A DNA stretch of 64,000 nt, from contig JANDJI010000002.1 of the NCBI GenBank assembly GCA_024331125.1, forward strand, positions 186,001-250,000, read 5' to 3'. This DNA comes from Nitrospira sp. (GTDB lineage: Bacteria > Nitrospirota > Nitrospiria > Nitrospirales > Nitrospiraceae). Every line of letters starts with the position of its first letter. Within the stretch, counting starts at the first letter, position 1. Position numbers and translations under genes: made by a program. The notes beneath the pieces are model-generated. The model was not told the DNA's origin. It did not search any database and worked only from the letters and a program-made list of their open reading frames with translations. Below are positions 55,371-64,000 of this stretch, piece by piece.

Positions 55371-56444
55371 ATGCACGCTGCCCCGGCCGACGATCAGTTT
55401 GCGGTTTCTCGGTTCAGTCGAGCCCGCATTCTGTTGATCAAACCCAGTTCCCTCGGCGATATCGTCCACGCGATGCCCGTGGCCTCGGCGATCAAAACCG
55501 CCTGGCCGGAAGCCCATCTGACCTGGGTCGTCAAGCGACGCTGGTCGGATCTGGTCGAGCGGATCGAAGGAGTCGATCGAGTGTGGCCGGTGGATGAAAC
55601 GGTGCGCAGTTGGATCGAGCAAGCGCGGCGCCTGCGGGCCGAGAGATTTGATCTCGCGATCGATTTGCAGGGCCTCTTTCGCAGCGGCGCGCTTGCCTGG
55701 TTCAGCGGCGCTCCCGCGCGCATCGGTTTTGCCAATGCGAGGGAAGGCAGTCCCTGGTTCTACACGATGCGCGTGCCTGTCTCGACGTCGGAGATGCACG
55801 CGGTCGATCGGTATTTGCTCGTGGCTCAATCGCTGGACATTCGATCGTCCGGCACGCCCCGGTTTTCGTTCACCGTGTTTGACCGCGACATGGAAATCAT
55901 TCGGGATGTCTGTGTGCGGGAAGGGCTGTCGATCGATCGGCCATGGATCGCCGTGAATGTCTCAGCCCGGTGGCCGACCAAACGATGGTCGCTCGACTCC
56001 TTTGCCGAGGTGGTGGACCGATTGCAGGGGGAAGGGCTTGGACAGGTCGTGGTAATCGGGGGTGCCGGCGATCGCTCTGATGCAGAGCAACTGAGGGCGG
56101 TCGCCGGAAGTCCGTTCATCGATTTCACGGGCAAGATTCCACTGGGTTGTCTGCCGGCGTTTCTTTCGAAGGCGGCCCTCTTGATCACGAACGATTCAGG
56201 CCCGATGCATATCGCCGCGGCGGTGGGATGTCGGGTCATCGCGCTGTTCGGACCGACGAGCGAGATTCGCACCGGTCCATACGGGCAAAGCCATCACGTG
56301 TTGACCAAGTCGGTCCCTTGCCGCCCCTGTTTCAGCCGTGTCTGTCGGCACGAGCCGGAGCTCGAGTGTTTGCGTCGCACCGAGCCGGGCGAAGTGGTCG
56401 AGGCGGCCCGGCGCGCGATTGATGGGTCTTCGGTTTCTCCATGA
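55371..56444 (+). CDS. glycosyltransferase family 9, heptosyltransferase I-like (WaaC type)
   Basis: 357 residues. Features: LLIKPSSLGDIVHAMPVASA, DLAIDLQGLFRSGALAWFSG, NVSARWPTKRWSLDSFAEV and LLITNDSGPMHIAAAVGCRV. The LKxSSLGD start is typical of WaaC, which adds the first heptose to Kdo. The 4-base overlap with the next gene (ATGA) implies coupling. Confidence 0.88.
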   Translation: MHAAPADDQFAVSRFSRARILLIKPSSLGDIVHAMPVASAIKTAWPEAHLTWVVKRRWSDLVERIEGVDRVWPVDETVRSWIEQARRLRAERFDLAIDLQGLFRSGALAWFSGAPARIGFANAREGSPWFYTMRVPVSTSEMHAVDRYLLVAQSLDIRSSGTPRFSFTVFDRDMEIIRDVCVREGLSIDRPWIAVNVSARWPTKRWSLDSFAEVVDRLQGEGLGQVVVIGGAGDRSDAEQLRAVAGSPFIDFTGKIPLGCLPAFLSKAALLITNDSGPMHIAAAVGCRVIALFGPTSEIRTGPYGQSHHVLTKSVPCRPCFSRVCRHEPELECLRRTEPGEVVEAARRAIDGSSVSP

Positions 56445-57460
56445 ACGTGCTCATTGTCAGACCGGACGGCATCGGCGACGTGATCTTGTCGATTCCGGTG
56501 GCGACGGAGTTGAGACGGATCATTCCAGGATCGACGATCGGCTTTCTCACCAGCCCGACGGCCGCGCCCCTGTTGGATCATCACCCCGATGTGGATTACG
56601 TGCGAACGATGCGATGGACGGATTCGCTCCGAACCTTGTGCGCGGTCTTTCGCGACGGAGTGGATGCGGCGCTTTTTCTCAAACCGTTTCGGCGTCTCAT
56701 GTGGGCGGCCTTTCTGGCGCGCGTGCCGATTCGCGTGGCGACAGGATTCCGCTGGTACAGTCTGTTGGCCAATCGACGGATGTATGAGCACCGCAGTGAG
56801 TTTTTGAAGCACGAGTCCGAATACAACGTGGAGATGCTGAGGGGGCTGGGGTTGCATCCGCAAACGGGAAGCCGCCCGGCCTTGGTTGTGAGCGAGGAGG
56901 AACGGCAAGGTGGCGGGCAACGTTGGGAAGCGATGCCGGGCCCCCGCGTCGTCGTTCATCCGGGAGGCCATTCCGCGCGCCGCTGGAGACCGGGGCACTT
57001 TCGGGATCTTGCCGTTGAATTGGCGCGACAGGGATTCGGGGTCGTCTTGACCGGCAGCGAGCAGGAGCAAAGGGAGTTTGACCGCGAAGTGTGGTCAAAA
57101 ACGCCGCCTTCCTTCGGAATCCTCAATCTGATGGGCCGTCTCTCGGTGCGTGAACTGATGGGGGTGATTGCCGCCGCCGACGTGGTGGTGTCCGGAGCCA
57201 CCGGACCGGCGCACATGGCGGCGGCGTTGGGGACGGCGGTGGTCAGCCTCTTTGATCCTCGCCGCAACAATCTGCCCACGAGATGGCGGCCATTGGGGAC
57301 CGGCTTGTTGCTCCGTCCCGACGTGCCCACCTGCGAAAAATGTCTCGGGGAGGCTTGTCCCTTTTGGGATTGTCTGGATCGGTTGACCGTCGGTCACGTC
57401 GCGGCTGCCGTGCGACAAGCGGCGGAAGATCCGTCGCCGTTGACCGTGCTCCACATCTGA
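56441..57460 (+). CDS. glycosyltransferase family 9 (heptosyltransferase-like)
   Basis: 339 residues, paralogous to the two preceding heptosyltransferases: VLIVRPDGIGDVILSIPVAT, VHPGGHSARRWRPGHFRDLA and VSGATGPAHMAAALGTAVVS. There is a Cys-rich end (CEKCLGEACPFWDCL). It probably adds a further core heptose. The acceptor is not known. Confidence 0.87.
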   Translation: MNVLIVRPDGIGDVILSIPVATELRRIIPGSTIGFLTSPTAAPLLDHHPDVDYVRTMRWTDSLRTLCAVFRDGVDAALFLKPFRRLMWAAFLARVPIRVATGFRWYSLLANRRMYEHRSEFLKHESEYNVEMLRGLGLHPQTGSRPALVVSEEERQGGGQRWEAMPGPRVVVHPGGHSARRWRPGHFRDLAVELARQGFGVVLTGSEQEQREFDREVWSKTPPSFGILNLMGRLSVRELMGVIAAADVVVSGATGPAHMAAALGTAVVSLFDPRRNNLPTRWRPLGTGLLLRPDVPTCEKCLGEACPFWDCLDRLTVGHVAAAVRQAAEDPSPLTVLHI

Positions 57461-57607
57461 GAATAACGCTCTTTTGTTTCGTATCAGATGCAGCCGTACG
57501 TAGTTCAGCGCATCGCCGTGTTTTTGCTTGACTGATATCTCGTCCTGTGTTCATATCATGAACGCTTTGAGGGCGCGTTGAGGATTGAGCGGTTACGATT
57601 GAGAGGC

Positions 57608-58264
57608 ATGGATCTTCAAGGCCAACGAGACCTTCTGTTGCTGACCGAGTTGGAGCGGGGTGAAGCGATCACCCAACGCTCGCTTGCAACCAAGCTGGGC
57701 GTGGCTTTGGGGCTCACGAACCTTTGTCTCAAACGGCTGGCGAGAAAAGGCTACATCAAGATCACCACGATTCCTCCGCACCGAGTTCGCTATCTGCTCA
57801 CGCCGCAGGGGTTTGCCGAGAAGTCTCGGCTGACGAGCGAATACGTGAAGTATTCCCTCTCATACTACCGCGACACGCGACGTCGTCTGAAGGCAACCTT
57901 GGAAAAGCCGGTTCGATCGGGGGCGAAAAGACTGGCGGTCTGCGGGACCGGCGAACTGGCCGAACTGGCGTATCTGACGCTGCGGGAGCTTGAGCTCACT
58001 CTCGTGGGCTTCGTGGACGATCAGTCCGCGGGAACCTTTTTGTCGTATCCGGTCCGGCCGATCGCGTCGCTGAGAGAATGGGAATTCGACGGGCTGTTGA
58101 TCGCCGATTTGGAGCGTGGCCCGCAAATCATGGCCCGGCTGGTGCGGCAAGGGATTCCGAAGGAGAAGATTTTCAGCATCGGCCTCGCCGCCGCCGGCGC
58201 ATCCGCTTCTTGCGGCGTGAAACGCGCCGAAGAAACACAAGAACGACAGAGACAGACCGGATAG
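57608..58264 (+). CDS. winged-helix regulator with a C-terminal nucleotide-binding-like domain
   Basis: About 218 residues from ATG 57608; a TTG at 57578 is also in frame. Residues about 10-70 form a MarR-like winged helix (ITQRSLATKLGVALGLTNLC, then KRLARKGYIKIT). The second half has a Rossmann-like fold (RLAVCGTGELAELAYLTL, then LVGFVDD), as in sugar-locus proteins that bind small ligands. MarR-type regulators at the head of exopolysaccharide loci are known. The ligand-sensing idea is inference. Confidence 0.78.
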   Translation: MDLQGQRDLLLLTELERGEAITQRSLATKLGVALGLTNLCLKRLARKGYIKITTIPPHRVRYLLTPQGFAEKSRLTSEYVKYSLSYYRDTRRRLKATLEKPVRSGAKRLAVCGTGELAELAYLTLRELELTLVGFVDDQSAGTFLSYPVRPIASLREWEFDGLLIADLERGPQIMARLVRQGIPKEKIFSIGLAAAGASASCGVKRAEETQERQRQTG

Positions 58265-58268
58265 ACCT

Positions 58269-58598
58269 GTGACTCCATCGATTGAGTCGGATCCCATCCT
58301 CCGTGCGTTTTTGGAACGAATCGCTTCAGTCCGTCCGTTGATCAAACGGATCGTCCTGTTCGGTTCGCGCGCCAGGGGAACCCATCGGTCCGACTCGGAT
58401 TATGATGTGCTGCTTGTCGTCTCTCGGAAAGATGACGCATTGCTCGATGTCCTCTATGACGCGGTGATGGACGTCCTGTTGGAGCACGGGCGGTTGGTGT
58501 CGTTGAAGGTATTTCCGGAACGGGAATTTTCCAGATTGCAATCGTTGCGGACTCCCTTCATGGAGCAAGTGAGCCGGGAAGGAGTGCTCATTGGATAA
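58269..58598 (+). CDS. MNT-type nucleotidyltransferase (antitoxin of MNT-HEPN pair)
   Basis: 109 residues with the minimal nucleotidyltransferase motif GSRARGTHRSDSDYDVLLVV (GSxAxG...DxD). In HepT/MntA systems the MNT protein AMPylates and blocks the HEPN toxin. The GTG start is 4 bases after the regulator stop. It overlaps the HEPN gene by 8 bases. Confidence 0.88.
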   Translation: MTPSIESDPILRAFLERIASVRPLIKRIVLFGSRARGTHRSDSDYDVLLVVSRKDDALLDVLYDAVMDVLLEHGRLVSLKVFPEREFSRLQSLRTPFMEQVSREGVLIG

Positions 58599-58989
58599 GG
58601 CGCAACAGGAACTCATCCGCGGTTATCTGGCCAAGGCACGCGAGAAAGCGAGGGTGGCCCGCGACCTGTACGCCAAGGGAGAGTGGGACGACGCGATTTC
58701 CCGCGCCTACTATGCCGCCTACCACGCGGCGCAGGCGGCTCTCTTGACGGAAGGACAACGTGCGGACACCCACAAGGGCGTCGTGACCCTGTTCGGCCTG
58801 TTGCTGGTGAAAACCGGCAAGCTGGACAAACGGTGGGGAAAGCTGTTGAGCAACCTGAAAGACGATCGCGAAGCGGGCGACTACGACGCCTTGTCCTACT
58901 TGGATGAAGAAACCGCGCGTCGCGCCGTCCGGGAGGCGGACGAGTTCGTCGCGGCCGTTGATCGATACATAACCGGCCTTGCGTCTTGA
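58591..58989 (+). CDS. HEPN-domain protein (toxin of MNT-HEPN pair)
   Basis: 132 residues, all helical. The catalytic-type motif is in ISRAYYAAYHAAQAALL (R-x6-H). HEPN toxins cleave RNA, and the MNT partner just upstream neutralises them. The TTG start overlaps the MNT gene by 8 bases, the usual arrangement. Probably a stability module in the exopolysaccharide locus. Confidence 0.88.
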   Translation: MDKAQQELIRGYLAKAREKARVARDLYAKGEWDDAISRAYYAAYHAAQAALLTEGQRADTHKGVVTLFGLLLVKTGKLDKRWGKLLSNLKDDREAGDYDALSYLDEETARRAVREADEFVAAVDRYITGLAS

Positions 58990-59103
58990 GGGACGCCGAG
59001 TGTGTCGCCGGACGAGGAGCAGGGAGGCGCTCGCAGTGGCCGAAGGGGGGAACTGTAAGTGAGAGGGCGAAGCTGCGCCTGAAGATGTTCGTTGGGTTGA
59101 GGA

Positions 59104-59182
59104 TGTTTGTCTGGTTTATCTCGTCATCTGGTTGGTCTGATTCCAACCAAATAAACAAAACGAACCAGTGCAAACGAGACCA
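59104..59182. repeat. left-flank copy of the A/C-rich repeat with an inverted repeat
   Basis: A T/G-rich arm (TTTGTCTGGTTTATC) is followed by an A/C-rich arm (CCAACCAAATAAACAAAACG). TGGTTGG pairs with CCAACCA across a 7-base loop (about 59129-59149). The sequence closely resembles the flank at 53513-53556, sharing TGGTTTATCT and CCAACCAAATA.ACAAAACG. It ends just before the four-helix-bundle gene. Confidence 0.7.
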
Positions 59183-59185
59183 ATC

Positions 59186-59569
59186 GTGAAACTCACCCGT
59201 TTTGAAGACTTGGATTGTTGGAAAGAGGCCAGGCAGCTGACGCGCCAGGTGTACGAAGCTGTTCATCGGAATTCAACCTGGCAAAAGGATGTGCGACTCT
59301 GTAACCAAATCCAAAGTGCTGCTGGATCTGTAATGGCTAACATCGCCGAAGGATTTGTCCGTCGGTCAAACAAGGAGTTCATGCAATTTTTGTTCATCGC
59401 CATGTCTTCTTGTGCAGAAGTTCAAAGCCATCTATACATCTCGGTGGATCAAGGATATCTGTCGAAGGACACATTTGAGTCAATTTACGAACAAGCTAAT
59501 AAGACGGCGAGAATCATTTCGGGGCTCATTAAGTACCTTCGCGCCAAACAAACCAGACAGACCAAATGA
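59186..59569 (+). CDS. four-helix-bundle protein (S23/IVS family)
   Basis: About 127 residues from GTG 59186 (KLTRFEDLDCWKEARQLTRQ); GTG 59168 is also in frame. The helical bundle continues NQIQSAAGSVMANIAEGFVR, then FLFIAMSSCAEVQSHLYIS. The family includes proteins encoded in 23S rRNA intervening sequences and is related to Avd of diversity-generating retroelements. Here it is free-standing. Its last codons (KQTRQTK) come from the A/C repeat, and the gene is bracketed by repeat copies on both sides, suggesting a mobile unit. Confidence 0.85.
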   Translation: MKLTRFEDLDCWKEARQLTRQVYEAVHRNSTWQKDVRLCNQIQSAAGSVMANIAEGFVRRSNKEFMQFLFIAMSSCAEVQSHLYISVDQGYLSKDTFESIYEQANKTARIISGLIKYLRAKQTRQTK

Positions 59570-59644
59570 ACCAAACAAACCAGACAGACCAGACAAACCA
59601 GACAAACCAGACAAACCAGACAAACCAGACAAACCAGACAAACA
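59544..59644 (+). repeat. 9-bp A/C-rich tandem repeat after the four-helix-bundle gene
   Basis: About eight clean units of AACCAGACA (59569 onward), preceded by looser units from 59544. The unit resembles AACCAAACA at 53554. It encodes the C-terminal tail of the four-helix-bundle protein in one frame and the Asn-Gln-Thr N-terminus of the NusG-like protein in another. Confidence 0.88.
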
Positions 59645-60177
59645 ATCCTCACTGGTACGCCCTGCGCACAAAATCGCGCCATGAGAAGGTGGTGCGGGAT
59701 CAATTGGACAGGCAGGGCATTGAGCAGCTGCTTCCCACGGTTCGGCGCTTGAGCCAGTGGAAAGATCGCAAGAAGGAGATCGAGGTTCCGCTGTTTTCCG
59801 GCTATTGCTTCGTGCGGTTCGGGAAAGGGACGAAGTCGTCGGTGCAGAAGGTCGCCGGTGTGGTGGAGATCGTGGGGAGCGGCGGACGCCCGGAACCGAT
59901 CCCCGACGGCGAAATCGAAAACCTCAAAATGTTGATGTCGAGCGTGCTGCCGTATGATCCCCATCCCTATTTGCACGAGGGGATGGTCGTGGAAGTGGCT
60001 CGAGGTCCGTTGCGGGGAGTGCGCGGGGTGTTGCTGCGCAAGGAGAAACGCCATCGCTTGGTGGTGGGGATCCGGTTGATTCAGCAGGCGGCGGCGGTGG
60101 AAATCGACGTGAGAGACGTGGAGCCGGTGAGCAGTTCATGTGAAACAAGGAGTGAATATGGCGGTCCCCTTACTTGA
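59566..60177 (+). CDS. NusG-like transcription antiterminator (UpxY/RfaH type)
   Basis: 203 residues. After an Asn-Gln-Thr repeat N-terminus (residues 1-27) comes the NGN domain: WYALRTKSRHEKVVRDQLDR, PLFSGYCFVRFGKG and KVAGVVEIVGSG. The KOW domain follows: GPLRGVRGVLLRKEKRHRLV. Specialised NusG paralogues heading polysaccharide loci let RNA polymerase read long operons. The annotated start makes the tail from the repeat; a later start would restore a normal N-terminus. It overlaps the preceding gene by 4 bases. Confidence 0.88.
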   Translation: MNQTNQTDQTNQTNQTNQTNQTNQTNNPHWYALRTKSRHEKVVRDQLDRQGIEQLLPTVRRLSQWKDRKKEIEVPLFSGYCFVRFGKGTKSSVQKVAGVVEIVGSGGRPEPIPDGEIENLKMLMSSVLPYDPHPYLHEGMVVEVARGPLRGVRGVLLRKEKRHRLVVGIRLIQQAAAVEIDVRDVEPVSSSCETRSEYGGPLT

Positions 60178-61294
60178 TCTGAAAGCGCATCACGAGCCGA
60201 TTCGCGAGGAGATCTTGAGCGCGTTGCGGCAGACCTTCGCGAGCAACCAGTTCATCCTGGGGCCGGACGTCGGCAAGTTGGAAGAGCGGGTGGCTGCGTA
60301 CTGCCAGGCCCAGCACGGCGTCGGCGTGACGTCGGGAACCGATGCGCTGTTGTTGTCGCTCATGGTGCTGGGAGTCGGTCCGGGCGACGAAGTCATCACT
60401 CCGTGCTATTCGTTCTTTGCGACCGCCGGCGTCGTCGCCCGGCTCCATGCCAAACCGGTGTTCGTCGACATCGATCCCGTGAGCTTCAACATCGACCCGT
60501 CGAAGATCGAAGCTGCGGTGACGCCGAAGACCAAAGCGATCATCCCCGTTCATTTGTACGGCCAGTGCGCCGACATGGCGCCGATTCTGGAGATCGCGCG
60601 ACGTCACGGGTTTTCCGTCGTGGAAGACGCCGCCCAAGCCATCGGATCGGAGTATCGGGACGGCCGGCGGGCCTGCAGCATGGGGACGGTCGGCTGCCTC
60701 TCGTTTTTCCCCAGCAAGAACTTGGGGTGCTTGGGGGATGGCGGAATGGTCGTCACCAACGACCGCGACCTGGCCGAGCGCCTGAAAATTCTGCGCGTTC
60801 ACGGAAGCCACCCGAAGTACTATCACAAGTTGATCGGAGGCAATTTCCGGCTCGACACGATTCAGGCCGCGGTGTTGAACGTCAAATTGAATTATCTTGA
60901 CGGATGGACGAAGCGCCGGCAGGACAATGCGGAGCGGTATCGCTCGTTGTTTCAGCAGAGCGGCTTGGTGCGGCGGGGAGTCGTCCGATTGCCCGAAGCC
61001 GTGTATCGCGAGTCCGGCGCGAAGCATCACCACATCTACAACCAGTTCGTGCTGCGGGTCGAGCGGCGCGACGAGCTGATGGCGCATCTGAAACGAAACG
61101 AGATCGGGGCCGAAATCTACTATCCGGTTCCCTTTCACCTCCAAGAATGTTTCGGGTACCTGGGCTATCGCGAAGGAGACTTCCCTGAAGCGGAGCGGGC
61201 CGCTCGGGAGACCATCGCGATTCCCATTTATCCGGAACTTACGCCCGCCCAGCAGACCGAGGCGGTTGAAACGATCGCATCGTTTTATGCATAA
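60158..61294 (+). CDS. DegT/DnrJ/EryC1/StrS-family aminotransferase
   Basis: About 378 residues from ATG 60158 (AAGGAG upstream). A PLP-dependent sugar aminotransferase: VPLLDLKAHHEPIREEILSA, GVTSGTDALLLSLMVLGVGP, EDAAQAIGSEYRDGRRACSM and the PLP-lysine region SFFPSKNLGCLGDGGMVVTN. It makes amino sugars for surface polysaccharide. The exact sugar is not readable. Confidence 0.93.
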   Translation: MAVPLLDLKAHHEPIREEILSALRQTFASNQFILGPDVGKLEERVAAYCQAQHGVGVTSGTDALLLSLMVLGVGPGDEVITPCYSFFATAGVVARLHAKPVFVDIDPVSFNIDPSKIEAAVTPKTKAIIPVHLYGQCADMAPILEIARRHGFSVVEDAAQAIGSEYRDGRRACSMGTVGCLSFFPSKNLGCLGDGGMVVTNDRDLAERLKILRVHGSHPKYYHKLIGGNFRLDTIQAAVLNVKLNYLDGWTKRRQDNAERYRSLFQQSGLVRRGVVRLPEAVYRESGAKHHHIYNQFVLRVERRDELMAHLKRNEIGAEIYYPVPFHLQECFGYLGYREGDFPEAERAARETIAIPIYPELTPAQQTEAVETIASFYA

Positions 61295-61370
61295 GGACTC
61301 CTAATCTGGTTGAGGAGATTGTGGAAAATACCACTCCCTTGTTTTCTTGTTCATGGAAAGAGGTGCCTGG

Positions 61371-63070
<1,700 letters not shown>

Positions 63071-63073
63071 GCG

Positions 63074-64000
63074 ATGGAGAAAGAAGCGCGCATCTACGTG
63101 GCCGGTCATCGCGGGATGGTGGGGTCCGCGGTGCTTCGTCTGTTGCAATCTCGCGGCTATGTCAATCTGCTCGTCAAAACCAGCAACGAACTGGACTTGC
63201 GCGACGGCCGTTTGGTCGCCCGATGGTTTACGGAGGCCAAGCCGGACTACGTCATCGTCGCGGCGGCCAAGGTCGGCGGCATCTGGGCCAACAACACGCG
63301 CCCGGCGGAATTCATCTATGACAATCTGGCGATTCAAACCAATCTGATTCATCAGGCCCACCTCCATGGCGTCAAGAAATTGCTTTTGTTGGGATCGTCC
63401 TGCATCTATCCTCGCGACAGTCCCCAGCCGATTCGGGAAGAGCATTTGCTGACCGGTCCGCTTGAGAAAACCAATGAATGGTACGCCGTGGCCAAGATCG
63501 CCGGCATCAAAATGTGCCAGGCTTACCGGCGGCAATACGGCCGCGATTTCATTGCGGCCATGCCCACCAACCTGTACGGACCGAACGACAATTTCGAATT
63601 GGAGAGCGCCCACGTCTTGCCGGCGCTGATCCGTAGGTTTCATGAGGCGAAACGGAGCGGTGTGGCCCCGACCCTGTGGGGAAGCGGAACCCCCCGTCGC
63701 GAGTTCCTGCACGTCGACGATTGCGCGGAAGCCTGTTTGGTTCTCATGGACGGGTACTCCGGTGAAGAGATCGTGAATGTGGGAGCGGGGCAGGACATTT
63801 CGATCGCCGAGCTGGCGACGCTGGTCGCGGAAGCCGTGGGGTATCGGGGGGAGATCCGCTGGGATCGGACGAAGCCGGACGGCACGCCAAGGAAACTAAT
63901 GGACAGCTCCAAGATGCTGGCGATGGGCTGGCGGCCGCGCATCGAGTTGAGAGAGGGGATCGAGCGGACGTACGAGTGGTATCGGGCGCAGGTGGCCGTG
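63074..64000 (+). CDS. fcl: GDP-L-fucose synthase (3' end beyond window)
   Basis: The frame is open from ATG 63074 to the window edge, 309 codons without a stop. Signatures: RIYVAGHRGMVGSAVLRLLQ, AAAKVGGIWANNTRPAEFI, SSCIYPRDSPQPIREE and the Tyr-x3-Lys site in NEWYAVAKIAGIKMCQAYR. Fcl converts the Gmd product to GDP-L-fucose (epimerase-reductase). Only the last few residues are missing, as the family is about 310-320 long. It starts 3 bases after gmd. Confidence 0.95.
   Translation, partial: MEKEARIYVAGHRGMVGSAVLRLLQSRGYVNLLVKTSNELDLRDGRLVARWFTEAKPDYVIVAAAKVGGIWANNTRPAEFIYDNLAIQTNLIHQAHLHGVKKLLLLGSSCIYPRDSPQPIREEHLLTGPLEKTNEWYAVAKIAGIKMCQAYRRQYGRDFIAAMPTNLYGPNDNFELESAHVLPALIRRFHEAKRSGVAPTLWGSGTPRREFLHVDDCAEACLVLMDGYSGEEIVNVGAGQDISIAELATLVAEAVGYRGEIRWDRTKPDGTPRKLMDSSKMLAMGWRPRIELREGIERTYEWYRAQVAV

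Overview
The window is high-GC DNA from a Gram-negative (diderm) bacterium. It carries a BamA/OmpH/FabZ/LpxA/LpxI/LpxB/MsbA/WaaA/LpxK lipid A and LPS-core locus, an NtrYX-type two-component pair and GDP-fucose genes. Gene style and order resemble Nitrospira-like Nitrospirota. That assignment is an inference from gene content; there is no rRNA or other marker in the window to prove it. I saw no tRNA, rRNA or CRISPR array.

Layout. (1) 0-12.2 kb is chromosomal core: a DMT permease, an acyl-lipid desaturase, the late haem genes hemE-hemH-hemG, cyclopropane fatty acid synthase, a flavin reductase, a Sel1-repeat protein and mazG. (2) 12.3-23.0 kb is an accessory island that I read as a chromosomal integron of the unusual 'same-direction' type. 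An intact integron integrase (15197-16417) points the same way as its cassettes, which start about 190 bp after its stop codon. Five cassettes follow, separated by attC sites at about 18.07, 20.72, 21.38, 21.88 and (degenerate) 22.94 kb. They carry two uncharacterised proteins, a XamI-like restriction-modification pair, a small protein plus a broken gene, a HicBA toxin-antitoxin pair and a homocysteine S-methyltransferase. In front of it (12.36-14.23 kb) lies what looks like a dead older copy: a fragment of the 3' end of a second integrase gene followed by decayed cassettes (a small membrane protein, a frameshifted OsmC gene, and an antitoxin with a nonsense-mutated PemK/MazF toxin). It ends in an attC cut in half by a fragment of an RND metal-efflux gene.

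(3) 23.3-39 kb returns to the chromosome: an uncharacterised overlapping gene pair, DUF1844, NtrYX, purMN, a dead DUF72 gene, an HD phosphohydrolase, DUF2062, thiL, lon and galU. (4) 39.1-57.5 kb is one long co-oriented envelope locus: outer-membrane assembly (bamA, two Skp/OmpH-like genes), lipid A synthesis and export (fabZ, lpxA, lpxI, a Gfo/Idh oxidoreductase, lpxB, msbA, an acyltransferase, waaA, lpxK), then heptose and core glycosyltransferases. The acyltransferase frame is broken at a run of nine A residues. waaF is fused to gmhB through a linker made of a 9-bp A/C-only tandem repeat. (5) 57.6-64 kb begins an exopolysaccharide/O-antigen region: a winged-helix regulator, an MNT-HEPN toxin-antitoxin pair, a four-helix-bundle (S23/IVS-type) gene bounded by the same A/C repeats, a NusG-like antiterminator whose N-terminus is made of the repeat, a DegT aminotransferase, cysC, gmd and fcl (running off the window).

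Two things stand out: the tandem live and dead same-direction integrons, and the dispersed 9-bp repeat family that brackets the four-helix-bundle gene and extends or fuses neighbouring proteins without breaking frame.
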